A stretch of 64,000 nt of DNA from Micromonospora sp. HM5-17 (GCF_003762835.1 NZ_RJWA01000006.1:62001-126000), one strand, 5' to 3'. Positions 17,773 through 26,994 are shown, counted from the first letter of the stretch. Notes: generated from the letters alone by a model not told the origin. Numbers and translations: made by a program.

Positions 17773-19442
17773 CGCTCCTCCGCATCCGCCGGGTCGCCGG
17801 CCGTCGCCGTACCATCCCCGGGGAGCGGCCGGCGACGGAGCACCACCGCCGTCACGAGGGCCGCCACGGCCACCGCCACCAGCGCCACTTCGGGCCAGAC
17901 GCCGACCCGGGTGGCGACCGTACGGGCATCCCCGAGGTGCATCTCGCGGGTCACCACCTCCTGGGTGTTGAACCCGGTCGCCCCGGTTACCCGCCCATCA
18001 GCCCCGACGAACCCGGACACCCCGACGGTCGAGGCCATCAACCCCTCCCGGCCGTGCTCCACCGCCCGCAGCCGTACCATCGCCAGCTGCTGCAACGCCT
18101 CGGCCTCGTTGAACGTGGCGTTGTTGGTCTGCACCGCCAGAAGCTGCGCCCCACCGGTGACGGTGTCCCGCACCACCGAGTCGTACGCCACCTCGAAGCA
18201 GATCACGTCCCCCAGCGACACCCCGCCGACCCGCAGCACTCCCGGCTCCGTACCGGCGACGAAGTCGTTGCGGACCCGGTCAACCTCCTTGCTGACCCTC
18301 CGGGCGATCGACCGCAACGGGACGTACTCGGCGAACGGCACCGGATGCCGCTTGACGTACACCTGGTCGGAGTCCCACCCGCTGCCCGGCATCCACACCA
18401 GCCCCGCGTTGCGCACCTGCCCCTCGCCCGGGCCGAGCAGCACCGCGCCGACCAGGATCGGCGCGCCGACCGCGTCGGCCGCCTCGGAGATCCGGGCCGC
18501 CGCCCGCGGTTCCCGGGTCGGATCGATGTCGCTGGCGTTCTCCGGCCACACCACCAGGTCCGGCCGCGGCGCCGCACCCGCCGCCACCCGCCGGGCGAGC
18601 GCGATCGTCGCGTCGGCGTGGTTGTTCAGCACCGCCTGCCGCTGCGCGTTGAAGTCAAGCCCCAACCGGGGCACGTTGCCCTGCACGATCGCCACCGTCA
18701 CCGTCCCGGCCCCGGAGCCGACCCCGACCGGGACGAGCAGCCCCGCCGCGACGACCGCGACCGCCCCGGCGACCAGGGCCACCGCCCGTCCACCGCCGGC
18801 CACCGTGACCCGCCGCCACGGCCGCCACACCGCCACCGTGAGCAGCCCGCCGACGAACGCCACCCCGAAGGTCACCAGCGGGGCGCCCCCCAATGCGGCC
18901 AGCCGCAGCAGCGGCGAGTCCCCCTGGCTGAACGCCAGCCGTCCCCACGGGAACCCGCCGAACGGGGTCCGGTCCCGCAGCGCCTCCTGCGCCACCCACA
19001 GCACCCCGGTCACCAGCGGCCACGACCAGCGGGCCCGGTCGACCAGGGCGCTGGTGACCGCCACCGCCGCCCCCAACAGCCCCAGGTAGCCCGCCTGCAA
19101 CCCGGACAGCAGCAGCCACGGCAGCTTCCCCGTGTGCAGGTTCGTCCAGGTCAGCATCGGCGCGAAGAACGCCAGCCCGGCCAGCGCCCCCAGCCCGAAC
19201 CCGGCGCGCAGCCGACGGCGGTGCACCGCCAGCGTGAACAGCAGCACACCCAGCGGCGCCGACCACCACCACCCGTACGGTGGGAACGCCAGCAACAGCG
19301 CCACCCCCGCTGCCGGCGCCGCCAGCAGCGCCGCGGCCCGCGGCAGCGGCCGCCCGACCGCCCGGCGCCGCGCACCCCCCGGCTCACCCCGCGGCCCGTC
19401 GCCCTCCGTCACCGCCGCCCCGGCCGTCTCCATCATCGTCAC
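17769..19442 (-). CDS. lnt: Apolipoprotein N-acyltransferase
   Basis: 557 residues from the GTG at 19442, which has GAGG 5 bases upstream; the frame stays open further but without a site. The N-terminal half has about six to seven membrane helices. The C-terminal carbon-nitrogen hydrolase domain holds the expected triad at E301 (WPEN), K364 (YVKRHPVPFAEYVP) and C415 (VICFEV). It N-acylates lipoproteins at the outer face of the membrane. In mycobacteria it works with, or is fused to, Ppm1; here the two are separate genes overlapping by four bases. A final hydrophobic helix anchors the C-terminus. Confidence 0.92.
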   Translation of the reverse strand: MTMMETAGAAVTEGDGPRGEPGGARRRAVGRPLPRAAALLAAPAAGVALLLAFPPYGWWWSAPLGVLLFTLAVHRRRLRAGFGLGALAGLAFFAPMLTWTNLHTGKLPWLLLSGLQAGYLGLLGAAVAVTSALVDRARWSWPLVTGVLWVAQEALRDRTPFGGFPWGRLAFSQGDSPLLRLAALGGAPLVTFGVAFVGGLLTVAVWRPWRRVTVAGGGRAVALVAGAVAVVAAGLLVPVGVGSGAGTVTVAIVQGNVPRLGLDFNAQRQAVLNNHADATIALARRVAAGAAPRPDLVVWPENASDIDPTREPRAAARISEAADAVGAPILVGAVLLGPGEGQVRNAGLVWMPGSGWDSDQVYVKRHPVPFAEYVPLRSIARRVSKEVDRVRNDFVAGTEPGVLRVGGVSLGDVICFEVAYDSVVRDTVTGGAQLLAVQTNNATFNEAEALQQLAMVRLRAVEHGREGLMASTVGVSGFVGADGRVTGATGFNTQEVVTREMHLGDARTVATRVGVWPEVALVAVAVAALVTAVVLRRRPLPGDGTATAGDPADAEER

Positions 19443-19856
19443 GCGTGCCTCACCGTCATGCCGATGCCGCCGCAACCGGCGCGGCGGCGAGGGATCCGTC
19501 CGCGGAAGGCTACCGGCCCGGACACGAAAATCGGGGCGCGACCGACGGCCGCGCCCCGATGCTCCCAGGCCCTTCCCGGCCGGTGCGGTAGGGCGAAGCA
19601 CCACGACCTTCGGACCGACCTGACGCAAACTGGCTGTTCCCGTCGGGCCGTTGTCTACTGGCCGCTCGCACCACCCTGCCCAGACACCGGTAACCGCGGC
19701 CGGTTCGCGCCGCCCCGCCGACCCCCGCCCGCTGGACCTGGCCGCCGCGACGAAATCGGTACGTGTCGCTCGGCCAGCGGACGAAGGGACGAAGCGAACA
19801 ACAGCCGCTTCCCGTTGTAGGACTCAAAGACGGTACGTGGTCCCCCCCGGGCTCTG
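19443..19856. other. Intergenic region upstream of lnt
   Basis: 414 bases between the mutL stop and the lnt start. Apart from the terminator-like hairpin at 19530-19560 I see no gene. The promoter of lnt probably lies at 19443-19525. Confidence 0.5.
19526..19560 (-). terminator. Intrinsic terminator for the minus-strand kam operon
   Basis: ATCGGGGCGCG (19530-19540) and CGCGCCCCGAT (19550-19560) are perfect 11-bp arms with a 9-base loop. On the minus strand the stem is followed by TTTT, a classic intrinsic terminator, about 300 bases after the mutL stop. Confidence 0.65.
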
Positions 19857-21278
19857 TCAACCGTCCTCGGCCAGTCGCGCAGCTCGATCCGGCGTGTCGT
19901 GCCCGGCGGGGCGCCGTCCCGGCCACCGGGCCGGGGCGGCGTCGCCGGCCAGGTGGCGGTGCAGCAACGCCGCCGCCGCCGTCGGGTGCGGCTCCGCCAG
20001 CAGACCGGCCGCCGCCAGCACGTAGGCGACGTCGACGACCGGCCGGGCCGCCCGTGGCACCGGCCACCCGCCGGCGTGATCGGCCAGCACCGCCGCCAGC
20101 ACCTCCGCCGCGCCGGCAGGGCCGGCGTGCCGCAGCACCCCACCCGAGCCGACCAGCAGCCGGACGTCCCGCAGGTTCCGGGCCGGCGTCCCGGCCACCC
20201 CGCGCGCATGCCGGCGGAACGCGATCACCGCGGCGAGCGCCGCCAGCCGACGCTCCACCGCCTGACCCGCCCGGTCACCGACCACCGCGGCCGGATCCGC
20301 CGCCAGCCGACGCGCCGCCGCCGCCAGCGGCTCCTCTTCCCCCGGGGCCAACAACCGCTCGCCAGCCGCCGCCTCGACCACCCCCGGGGCGCTCCACCGC
20401 ATCCCCAGGTCCCCCTCGACCGTCCGGGCCCGCCACAGCAGCCCCGCCGCCGGTGCGTCCGGCCCCCCGGCCCGCTCGTCCGGCACCAACACCGAGTACA
20501 CGTCGGTGGTCGCCCCACCCACGTCCACCACCGCCAGATCCCCACCGACCAGCTCGGCCAGCAGCGCCACCCCCGTCAGCACCGCGTCCGGGGTGGCGGC
20601 CCGGACCAGCCGCGCGAACCGGGGCCCCCGGGACAACCGCTTGCCACCGATCACGTGCCGCAGGAAGACGTCCCGGATCGCCGCCCGGGCCGGGCCAGGG
20701 ACCAGAACCCCGATCGACGGCAACACGTTCGCCGACACCGTCACCGGCACACCCCGCCCGGCGAGCAGCTCCGCCGCCGCCGGCGCCGCCGCGCCGTTCC
20801 CGGCCACCACCACCGGAACCCGCCACCGGGCCCGCGCCAGCCGCCCCGCGTTGTGCAGCAGCACCTCCGCGTCGCCGCCGTCGGTCCCACCGACCAGCAG
20901 CAGCACGTCCGGCCGCGCCGCACGCAGCGCCGCGAGCCCGGACGTGTCGAGCCGGCCCGCCCCCACGTGCACCACCCGGGCACCGGCGGACAACCCCACC
21001 TGGTGACCCGCCCGGGCGGTGATCAGCCGCTCGTAGCCGAGCACCGCCAGGCGCAGCCCGCCCCCCGCCGAGGAGCAGACGTACCACGAGGTCGCGGCGG
21101 TCGTCGGCAGCCCAGTGGTGGCGTCGGCAACCGCCGCGTCCAGGCCGTGCAGCACGTCGGTGGCGGCCGTCGTCGGCCGGGCCGCCGTCGCCACCAGCGC
21201 CCCGTCGGCGAGATCCACCACCGCCACCTTCGTCCAGGTGGAGCCGACATCGGCGCAGATCGCGTACGACGCCGTCAC
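19857..21278 (-). CDS. MutL-type ASKHA protein, probable aminomutase reactivator
   Basis: 473 residues of the glutamate mutase MutL family, ASKHA (actin/Hsp70-like) ATPases that accompany B12-dependent aminomutases. CADVGSTWTKVAVVDL is the phosphate-1 loop, VVDVGGATTDVYSV the phosphate-2 loop and LLVGSGGVLRH the adenosine motif. Being next to kamD/kamE it probably serves lysine 5,6-aminomutase, replacing inactivated cobalamin; that is an inference. No glutamate mutase S or E subunit is in view. Its ATG overlaps the kal stop by four bases. Confidence 0.85.
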   Translation of the reverse strand: MTASYAICADVGSTWTKVAVVDLADGALVATAARPTTAATDVLHGLDAAVADATTGLPTTAATSWYVCSSAGGGLRLAVLGYERLITARAGHQVGLSAGARVVHVGAGRLDTSGLAALRAARPDVLLLVGGTDGGDAEVLLHNAGRLARARWRVPVVVAGNGAAAPAAAELLAGRGVPVTVSANVLPSIGVLVPGPARAAIRDVFLRHVIGGKRLSRGPRFARLVRAATPDAVLTGVALLAELVGGDLAVVDVGGATTDVYSVLVPDERAGGPDAPAAGLLWRARTVEGDLGMRWSAPGVVEAAAGERLLAPGEEEPLAAAARRLAADPAAVVGDRAGQAVERRLAALAAVIAFRRHARGVAGTPARNLRDVRLLVGSGGVLRHAGPAGAAEVLAAVLADHAGGWPVPRAARPVVDVAYVLAAAGLLAEPHPTAAAALLHRHLAGDAAPARWPGRRPAGHDTPDRAARLAEDG

Positions 21279-21748
21279 CGCGGCCCGGCGTCCCGCGTCG
21301 CCCCGGCCGACGACGACGGCGCGTCCAGGCCGGTCGCCGGCGGCACCACCACGGTCCCGACCGCGGTCACCGCCAGCAACGGCGGATCAAGCACCTCCGC
21401 CGCCGACGGACCCCGGTCCGGCCGGCCCCGGCACACCACCCGGCAGGCGAACTCCAGCGTCCGGCTCCGGTTACCGACCCGGGTCACCGTCGCCTCCACC
21501 TCCAGCACATCCCCCGCCCGGACCGGCTCCCGGAACCGCACCTCCGCGTAGCCGGCGAACAGCCCCTCGTCCGCGTCGGTCCGGATACACACCTCGGTCG
21601 CCACGTCCCCGAACAACCCCAGGACGTACGCCCCGTCGATTAGGTTCCCCGCGTAGTGGGCATGCCCGTACGGCACGTACCGGCGATGCGTCACCGACAG
21701 CCCCAGCCGCGGATCCGCCGCCGTCCCGCCGTCCCGCCGGTCGCTCAT
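21275..21748 (-). CDS. kal: 3-aminobutyryl-CoA ammonia-lyase
   Basis: 157 residues, hot-dog fold. It removes ammonia from 3-aminobutyryl-CoA to give crotonyl-CoA, a late step of lysine fermentation. The block HAHYAGNLIDGAYVLGLFGD with VATEVCIRTDADEGLFAGY and the AGDVLEVEATVTRVGNRSR strand match the clostridial and fusobacterial Kal enzymes closely. A Pro/Ser-rich tail of about 20 residues extends beyond the usual end. It overlaps kamE and mutL by four bases at each side, so it is part of one translated unit. Confidence 0.87.
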   Translation of the reverse strand: MSDRRDGGTAADPRLGLSVTHRRYVPYGHAHYAGNLIDGAYVLGLFGDVATEVCIRTDADEGLFAGYAEVRFREPVRAGDVLEVEATVTRVGNRSRTLEFACRVVCRGRPDRGPSAAEVLDPPLLAVTAVGTVVVPPATGLDAPSSSAGATRDAGPR

Positions 21749-22545
21749 CCGCTCACCCCCACCCGCGCCGCCGACCGCGCCCCCGTCGCCTCCCCGTCAC
21801 CGGTGCCGGCCGGTGCCACCAGCCGGTGCACCAGGTAACTCGCCACCTCCCGCGGCGTCGTCCCCCGCCCGAAGATGCGGTCCACGCCGAGCTCCTCGGC
21901 CATCGTCTCGTCGAACCGCGGGCCGCCGACCACCAGCAGCGGCCGTCGGCCCGCCGGCATCGCCTCCCGGAACGCCGCCGACATCTCCCGCACGTTGTGC
22001 AGGTGCGCGTCCCGCTGCGTCACCACCTGCGACACCAGCACCGCGTCCGCCCGCGCCGCCCGGGCCGCCGCCACCAGGTCCGGCACGCTCACCTGCGACC
22101 CCAGGTTCGTCACCGCCATCTCCCGGTAGTACTCCAGCCCCTTCTCCCCGGCGATCCCCTTGACGTTCAGGATCGCGTCGATCCCCACCGTGTGCGCGTC
22201 CGTGCCGATGCACGCCCCCACCACCGACAACTTCCGCCGCAGCCGCCGCCGGATCAGCGCGTTGATCTCCTTCGCCGACAGCAGCGGGAAGTCCCGCTCC
22301 ACCACCCGCACCGCCGACAGATCCACCAGATGGTTCACCCGCCCGTAGATGACGAAGAACGTGAACCGATCCCCCATCTGCCGGGCGTGCACCAGCATCG
22401 CGGGATCCATCCCCATCTTCGCCGCCAGCTGCAGCGCCGCCCCCTCCGCCCGCTTGTCGTGCGGCACCGGCAGGGTGAACGACACCTGCACCATCCCGTC
22501 CCCGGTGCTGTCCCCGTACGGCCGCACCACCGGCCCGCCCGTCAC
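21745..22545 (-). CDS. kamE: Lysine 5,6-aminomutase beta subunit (cobalamin-binding)
   Basis: 266 residues. With KamD it moves the terminal amino group of beta-lysine (or D-lysine) from carbon 6 to carbon 5, using PLP and adenosylcobalamin. The N-terminal dimerisation part (about 15-100) precedes the Rossmann B12 domain. DAHTVG at 116-121 is the DxHxxG base-off motif with H118 as the cobalt ligand, and K129 (NVKGIAG) sits 11 residues later, the spacing of the PLP lysine in the Clostridium enzyme. Start overlaps the kamD stop by four bases. Confidence 0.93.
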   Translation of the reverse strand: MTGGPVVRPYGDSTGDGMVQVSFTLPVPHDKRAEGAALQLAAKMGMDPAMLVHARQMGDRFTFFVIYGRVNHLVDLSAVRVVERDFPLLSAKEINALIRRRLRRKLSVVGACIGTDAHTVGIDAILNVKGIAGEKGLEYYREMAVTNLGSQVSVPDLVAAARAARADAVLVSQVVTQRDAHLHNVREMSAAFREAMPAGRRPLLVVGGPRFDETMAEELGVDRIFGRGTTPREVASYLVHRLVAPAGTGDGEATGARSAARVGVSG

Positions 22546-24176
22546 GACGCATCACCTCCGGTCCGCGACCCGGCCTCCAACAGCTCCGTCGCCGGGTTGT
22601 AGTAGCCGTCCGCCCGCGCCACCACGCCCTCCAGGCCCCGTCCCCGGTCCGCGGGCCGCCGGGTGATCCCGAACGTGCCGGCCCCGATCGCCGTCAGCAG
22701 CCCCTCGTCGACAATCCGCTCCAGCAGGGTCACCGCCTCGGCCAGCACCGTGTGCGCCCGACGCTGGATGAACCCGCCCGGCGCCGGCACGAAGTCCTCG
22801 TGCAGCCCCCCGGCCGCCCCCAGCACGTACCGGACGTTCTGCAACGCGATGTCCCGGTCCGACAACCACGGCGTCATCACCGCCTCGGTCATCATCCCCA
22901 CCAGCAGGATCCCCTGCCCCGTCAGCGTCCCCGCCAGGTTGAAGAACCCGTCGAGCAGGTTGCCCCGGAACACGTCCCCGGTCATGTGCCGGGTCGGCGG
23001 CATCCACTTCAACGGCGCGTTCGGAAACAACTCCCGGGCCAGCAACGCGTGCGCCAACTCCAGCCGGAACGACTCCGGCAGATCCGGGTCGATCTCGAAC
23101 GCGTGGCCCAGCCCCAACTGCCAGTCCGCCAGCCCCGCCTCGTGCGCGAAGTACTCGTTCAACAGCTGCGACACCGTCACCGTGTGCGCGTCCGCCACCG
23201 CGTCCGCCGTCGTCAGGTAGTTGTCCTCCCCGGTGTTGATGATGATCCCCGCCCGGGCGTGCACCTGCCGCGAGAACCGCTGGTCGACGAAGGTCCGAAT
23301 TGGATTGATGTCCCGGAACAGGATCCCGTACATCGAGTCGTTCAGCATCATGTCCAGCCGCTCCAGGCCGGCCAGCACCGCCATCTCCGGCATGCACAAC
23401 CCGGACGCGTAGTTCGTCAACCGCACGTACCGGCCCAGCTCCCGCGACGACTCGTCCAACGCCGCCCGCATCAACCGGAAGTTCTCCTGCGTCGCGTACG
23501 TCCCCGCGAACCCCTCCCGGGTCGCCCCCTCCGGCACGTAGTCCAACAACGACTGACCCGTCGACCGGATCACCGCGATCACGTCCGCGCCCGCGCGAGC
23601 CGCCGTCTGCGCCTGCGGAATGTCCTCGTAGATGTCCCCCGTCGCCACGATCAGATAGATCCACGGACGGCGCGGCGGATCCCCGTAGCGGCGCACCATC
23701 CGCTCCCGCTCCGCCCGGCGCCGGTCGATACGCCGCAGCCCCGCCCCGACCGCCCGCCGGGCCGCCGCCCGGGCCGACCGGGCCGCCCGACCCGACGGCA
23801 CCTCGAACCGCACCGACCCCGCCGCCGCCTTCTGCGCCAGCAACGTCACCGCCGCACCCAGGTCCCCCGACCTGCCGGCCGCGGGCCCGAACTCCCGCAC
23901 CACGGCGTCGAAGACCGGCAGCGCCACCCCGTACGCCAGGCCCACGTCGGCGGCCACCGCGTCCACCAGCCGGTTCACCCACGGAATCCCGTCCGGATCC
24001 GCCCCCGACACCCCGGCCAGCCGCAACACCGCCCGCTCCACCGACACCGTCGTGTGACGCCGGGCCAACTCGACCACCGGCTCACCGGCCCGGCGCGCCA
24101 ACTCCCGCGCCCGCCGCACCAGCACCGGGTCCAACCCCAGCTTCCCGCCCGGCCGCACACCGTCACCGTCGGACAC
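22542..24176 (-). CDS. kamD: Lysine 5,6-aminomutase alpha subunit
   Basis: 544 residues, a TIM-barrel subunit that binds the adenosyl group and substrate and docks onto KamE. The family landmarks DVIAVIRSTGQSLLDYVPEG, GFAGTYATQENFRLMR, YASGLCMPEMAVLAGLERLD and INTGEDNYLTTADAV are all present, and the length fits. The first 130 residues are a less conserved helical region. It starts 24 bases after the amidohydrolase stop and is translationally coupled to kamE. Confidence 0.93.
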   Translation of the reverse strand: MSDGDGVRPGGKLGLDPVLVRRARELARRAGEPVVELARRHTTVSVERAVLRLAGVSGADPDGIPWVNRLVDAVAADVGLAYGVALPVFDAVVREFGPAAGRSGDLGAAVTLLAQKAAAGSVRFEVPSGRAARSARAAARRAVGAGLRRIDRRRAERERMVRRYGDPPRRPWIYLIVATGDIYEDIPQAQTAARAGADVIAVIRSTGQSLLDYVPEGATREGFAGTYATQENFRLMRAALDESSRELGRYVRLTNYASGLCMPEMAVLAGLERLDMMLNDSMYGILFRDINPIRTFVDQRFSRQVHARAGIIINTGEDNYLTTADAVADAHTVTVSQLLNEYFAHEAGLADWQLGLGHAFEIDPDLPESFRLELAHALLARELFPNAPLKWMPPTRHMTGDVFRGNLLDGFFNLAGTLTGQGILLVGMMTEAVMTPWLSDRDIALQNVRYVLGAAGGLHEDFVPAPGGFIQRRAHTVLAEAVTLLERIVDEGLLTAIGAGTFGITRRPADRGRGLEGVVARADGYYNPATELLEAGSRTGGDAS

Positions 24177-24200
24177 CGGCGACCACCCCCACCCGTGTAC

Positions 24201-25838
24201 TCACCCGACACCCTCCTCGAAGATCACCGACCCGCGCAGCACCGTCCGCCGGCACACCGGCAACGGCGTCGGATCCCCCGGCCCCCGCGGCTCCGGATCC
24301 GCCGACACCAGCACCGGCAGGCCACCGTCCACCCCCGCCGGCGTCGACCACACCGCGAACGTCGCCGCCGCACCCGGCGCCAACACCCCCTCCGCCGGCC
24401 GCCCAGCCACCACCCCCGACCCGTCCCACCCCTCCGGCAGCGCCCGCCACCCGCCCCGGGTGTGCGCCGCGAACGCCGCCCGCACGGTCAACCGCTGCGC
24501 CGGGTTGAAGTGCGCCACCGCCGCCCGCACCGACCCCCACGGATCCAGCGGCGTCACCGGCGAATCCGACCCGAACGCCAACGTCACCCCCGTGGCGTGC
24601 ATCGCCCCCAGCGGATTCGACGCCAACGACCGCTCCACCCCCAGCCGCGCCGCGTACATCCCCCGGTCGCCACCCCACAACCGGTCGAACGCCGGCTGCA
24701 TGCTCGCCACGATCCCGAACTCCACGAACCCGGCGATCAACCGCTTGTCCATGAGCTCGGCGTGCTCCACCCGGTGCCGTGCCGCCCGCACCCGGTCCAC
24801 CCCGAGCCGCTCCGCCGCCGCCGCGAACCCCGCCAACACCGTCCCGAGCGCCGCGTCCCCGATCGCGTGGAACCCGCCCTGCACCCCCTGCTCCGCACAG
24901 TCCAGCAGATGGTCCCGGACCTCCTCCGCCGACAGGTACCCGTGCCCACACGCCCCCGGCTCGCCATCCGCGTACGGCTCCGACAGGTGGGCCGTCCGCG
25001 CCCCCAACGCCCCGTCGGCGAACAGGTCACCCCCGGCACCCACCGCACCCAGCTCCCGGGCCCGCGTCGCCCCCCGCAACTCGCCCCAGTAGCCGTACAC
25101 CTCCGGCAACCCGTCCCCCGACCGGGACAGCACGGCGACGAAATCCTCCTCGCCGGAGATCTCCGGGCCACCGCACTCGTGCACCGCCGCGATCCCCAAC
25201 GACGCCGCGCGCCGCAACGCCACCTCCTGCGCCGCCCGCCGCTGCGCCGCCGTCACCGAGCCCAGCGCCACCTCCCGTACCAGGTGGTGCGCCTCCCGCC
25301 GCACCCACCCCGACGGGTCGTACCCCGGCGCCCGCACCACCTGCGGCGCCGCCGCCAACAGCGCCGAGGAACACAGAGCCGAATGGATCGACGCCTGCGA
25401 CAGATAGACCCGCCGGCCCCCAGCCGCCCGGTCCAGCTCCGCCGCGTCCGGCACCCGCCGGTCCGCCCACCCCGACTCGTCCCAGCCGTGCCCCAGCACC
25501 ACCGCGTCCGCCGGCAACGTCGCCGCGGACGCCGCCACCGCCGCCAGCAGCTCCCCCGCCGACCGCACCCCCGACAGGTCCAACCCCGACAACGCCAGAC
25601 CGGTGTCCGTCGTGTGCACGTGCGCGTCCACGAACGCCGGCGTCACCAGGGCGCCGTCCAGCTCCACCACCCGGTCCGCGCGGGGCGCGTCCGCATCGGC
25701 GCCGACCCAGGCGATCCGCCCGCCCCGGACCAGCAACGCCGTCGCCCGCGGCTCGGCCGGACAGTACAACCGCCCACCCCGGTACAGCGTCGAAGGCTCC
25801 GCCGAGGAATCCGTCACCAGCGCCGAAGGGTTCGTCAT
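24201..25838 (-). CDS. Metal-dependent amidohydrolase (Amidohydro_3, YtcJ-type) inside the kam operon
   Basis: 545 residues. The amidohydrolase-3 fold is clear: VDAHVHTTDTGLALSGLDLS with the HxH metal ligands near residue 72, the hydrolase histidines in GFHAIGDAAL and RHRVEHAELMDK, and the terminal metal Asp in FGSDSPVTPLDPWGS. Members hydrolyse cyclic amides, formamides or N-acyl amino compounds. No known step of the beta-lysine route needs such an enzyme. It follows kdd by 4 bases and precedes kamD by 24. A role on lactam or acylated forms of pathway intermediates is a hypothesis. Confidence 0.85.
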   Translation of the reverse strand: MTNPSALVTDSSAEPSTLYRGGRLYCPAEPRATALLVRGGRIAWVGADADAPRADRVVELDGALVTPAFVDAHVHTTDTGLALSGLDLSGVRSAGELLAAVAASAATLPADAVVLGHGWDESGWADRRVPDAAELDRAAGGRRVYLSQASIHSALCSSALLAAAPQVVRAPGYDPSGWVRREAHHLVREVALGSVTAAQRRAAQEVALRRAASLGIAAVHECGGPEISGEEDFVAVLSRSGDGLPEVYGYWGELRGATRARELGAVGAGGDLFADGALGARTAHLSEPYADGEPGACGHGYLSAEEVRDHLLDCAEQGVQGGFHAIGDAALGTVLAGFAAAAERLGVDRVRAARHRVEHAELMDKRLIAGFVEFGIVASMQPAFDRLWGGDRGMYAARLGVERSLASNPLGAMHATGVTLAFGSDSPVTPLDPWGSVRAAVAHFNPAQRLTVRAAFAAHTRGGWRALPEGWDGSGVVAGRPAEGVLAPGAAATFAVWSTPAGVDGGLPVLVSADPEPRGPGDPTPLPVCRRTVLRGSVIFEEGVG

Positions 25839-25842
25839 GGCC

Positions 25843-26892
25843 TCAGTCTGCCGCCAGCCGGTCCTCGAACAGCGCGCGCACCCCCGGGACCTGCCGTACC
25901 AGACCCAGCGCGTACTCCGCGTGACCAGGAACGTACCCGTTGCCGATCAGCATCGTCACGTCCGCCGCCAACCCCTCCGCCCCCAACGCGGCGGCGGCGA
26001 AACTCGTCGCCATCGAGAAGAAGATCACCGTTCCGCCGTCCGCCGTCGCCAGCACCGCCCCGTGCTCGCACCCCGGCACGTCGACACAGACCACCGTGAT
26101 GTCCGCCGGACCCCCCAGCGCCCCGGTCACCGCCGCCGCCAGGCCCACCGGATCGCGCGCGTCGGCCACCACCACCTCCGACGCCAGCCCGGCGGCGACC
26201 AGACGGTCCCGCTCCGCCGTGTCCCGCACCACCCCGACCGTTCGGGCGGCTCCCGCTGCCCGGGCCGCCGCCAACGACAGCGACCCGCTCTTGCCCGCGC
26301 CCCCGAGCACCGCCACCGTCGGTGTCCCGTGCCTACGGACCGTCCGGGCGGTCAACGCCGGTGCCCCGCAGACGTCCAGCACCGCCAGGCTGAGCCGGGG
26401 ATCCAGATCGTCCGGCAGCACCGCCACGATCGATCGGGCGAACAGGATCGCGTGCCCCGCGCACGGCACCTGTTCGCCACGGCCGTCCCACCGGGACAGG
26501 TCGTCGGTGATCGCCAGCGGCGTCAACGTCAGCGACACCAGCGTCGCGACCCGGTCGCCGGGCGTGACCGGTAGCGGCGATTCCGGCCCCACCTCGTCGA
26601 CGACACCGACCAGCATCCCACCCGAGCCGGTGACCGGATTGTGCATCTTGCCGCGGGTGGCGATGATGTCGCGCACCTCCGCCCGGACCGCCGCCCCGTC
26701 CCCGCCGTGCTTCTCCGACAACTGCCGGAAGCTCGCCGCGTCCAGGTTCAGCCGCTCCACCGTCACCCGGACCTCGTCGGGCCAGATCTCCGGGCGCGCA
26801 TCCAGCCGGTACGCCGCCTGCGGCAACACCCCGACCGGCTCCACCACCCGGTGCAGCCCCACCGGCGAGGAGGTCGACCACTCTCGCGCCAT
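25843..26892 (-). CDS. kdd: L-erythro-3,5-diaminohexanoate dehydrogenase
   Basis: 349 residues from the ATG at 26892, with AAGGGG 8 bases upstream; a GTG three codons earlier is possible but badly spaced. NAD-dependent oxidative deamination of 3,5-diaminohexanoate to 5-amino-3-oxohexanoate. The N-terminal GLHRVVEP segment, the KMHNPVTGSGGMLVG block and the Rossmann motif VAVLGGAGKSGSL match the Kdd family. IGNGYVPGHAEYALGLVRQ near the end is also typical. It is the first gene of the minus-strand operon, divergent from kamA. Confidence 0.92.
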   Translation of the reverse strand: MAREWSTSSPVGLHRVVEPVGVLPQAAYRLDARPEIWPDEVRVTVERLNLDAASFRQLSEKHGGDGAAVRAEVRDIIATRGKMHNPVTGSGGMLVGVVDEVGPESPLPVTPGDRVATLVSLTLTPLAITDDLSRWDGRGEQVPCAGHAILFARSIVAVLPDDLDPRLSLAVLDVCGAPALTARTVRRHGTPTVAVLGGAGKSGSLSLAAARAAGAARTVGVVRDTAERDRLVAAGLASEVVVADARDPVGLAAAVTGALGGPADITVVCVDVPGCEHGAVLATADGGTVIFFSMATSFAAAALGAEGLAADVTMLIGNGYVPGHAEYALGLVRQVPGVRALFEDRLAAD

Positions 26893-26959
26893 GGCACACA
26901 CCCCTTACCGCCGGTACACCCCCGGGCCGGCACCCCGCGATCCAACACCACAATCTGAC

Positions 26960-26994
26960 GGAAAACTTCCGGCAGGATATTTCCTTAGCCGGAA
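26960..26994. promoter_or_regulatory. Regulatory region between kdd and kamA with inverted repeats
   Basis: TTCCGGC (26967-26973) and GCCGGAA (26988-26994) are perfect 7-bp arms around an AT-rich 14-base spacer. An overlapping GGAA-AAC-TTCC lies at 26960-26970. In the 159-base divergent gap these fit binding by an Lrp/AsnC-type dimer, and such a gene lies at 29.5-30.1 kb. Confidence 0.5.

Noticed and set aside
16471-19089. Open frame of 872 codons on the plus strand opposite fxsA, ppm and lnt
   Set aside because: Antisense shadow caused by GC3 bias; Thr/Ser/Arg-rich, no recognisable domain.
22752-26099. Open frame of 1115 codons on the plus strand through the kam operon
   Set aside because: It is the mirror of kamD, the amidohydrolase and kdd on the other strand; its translation is His/Arg/Pro-rich repeats without domains.
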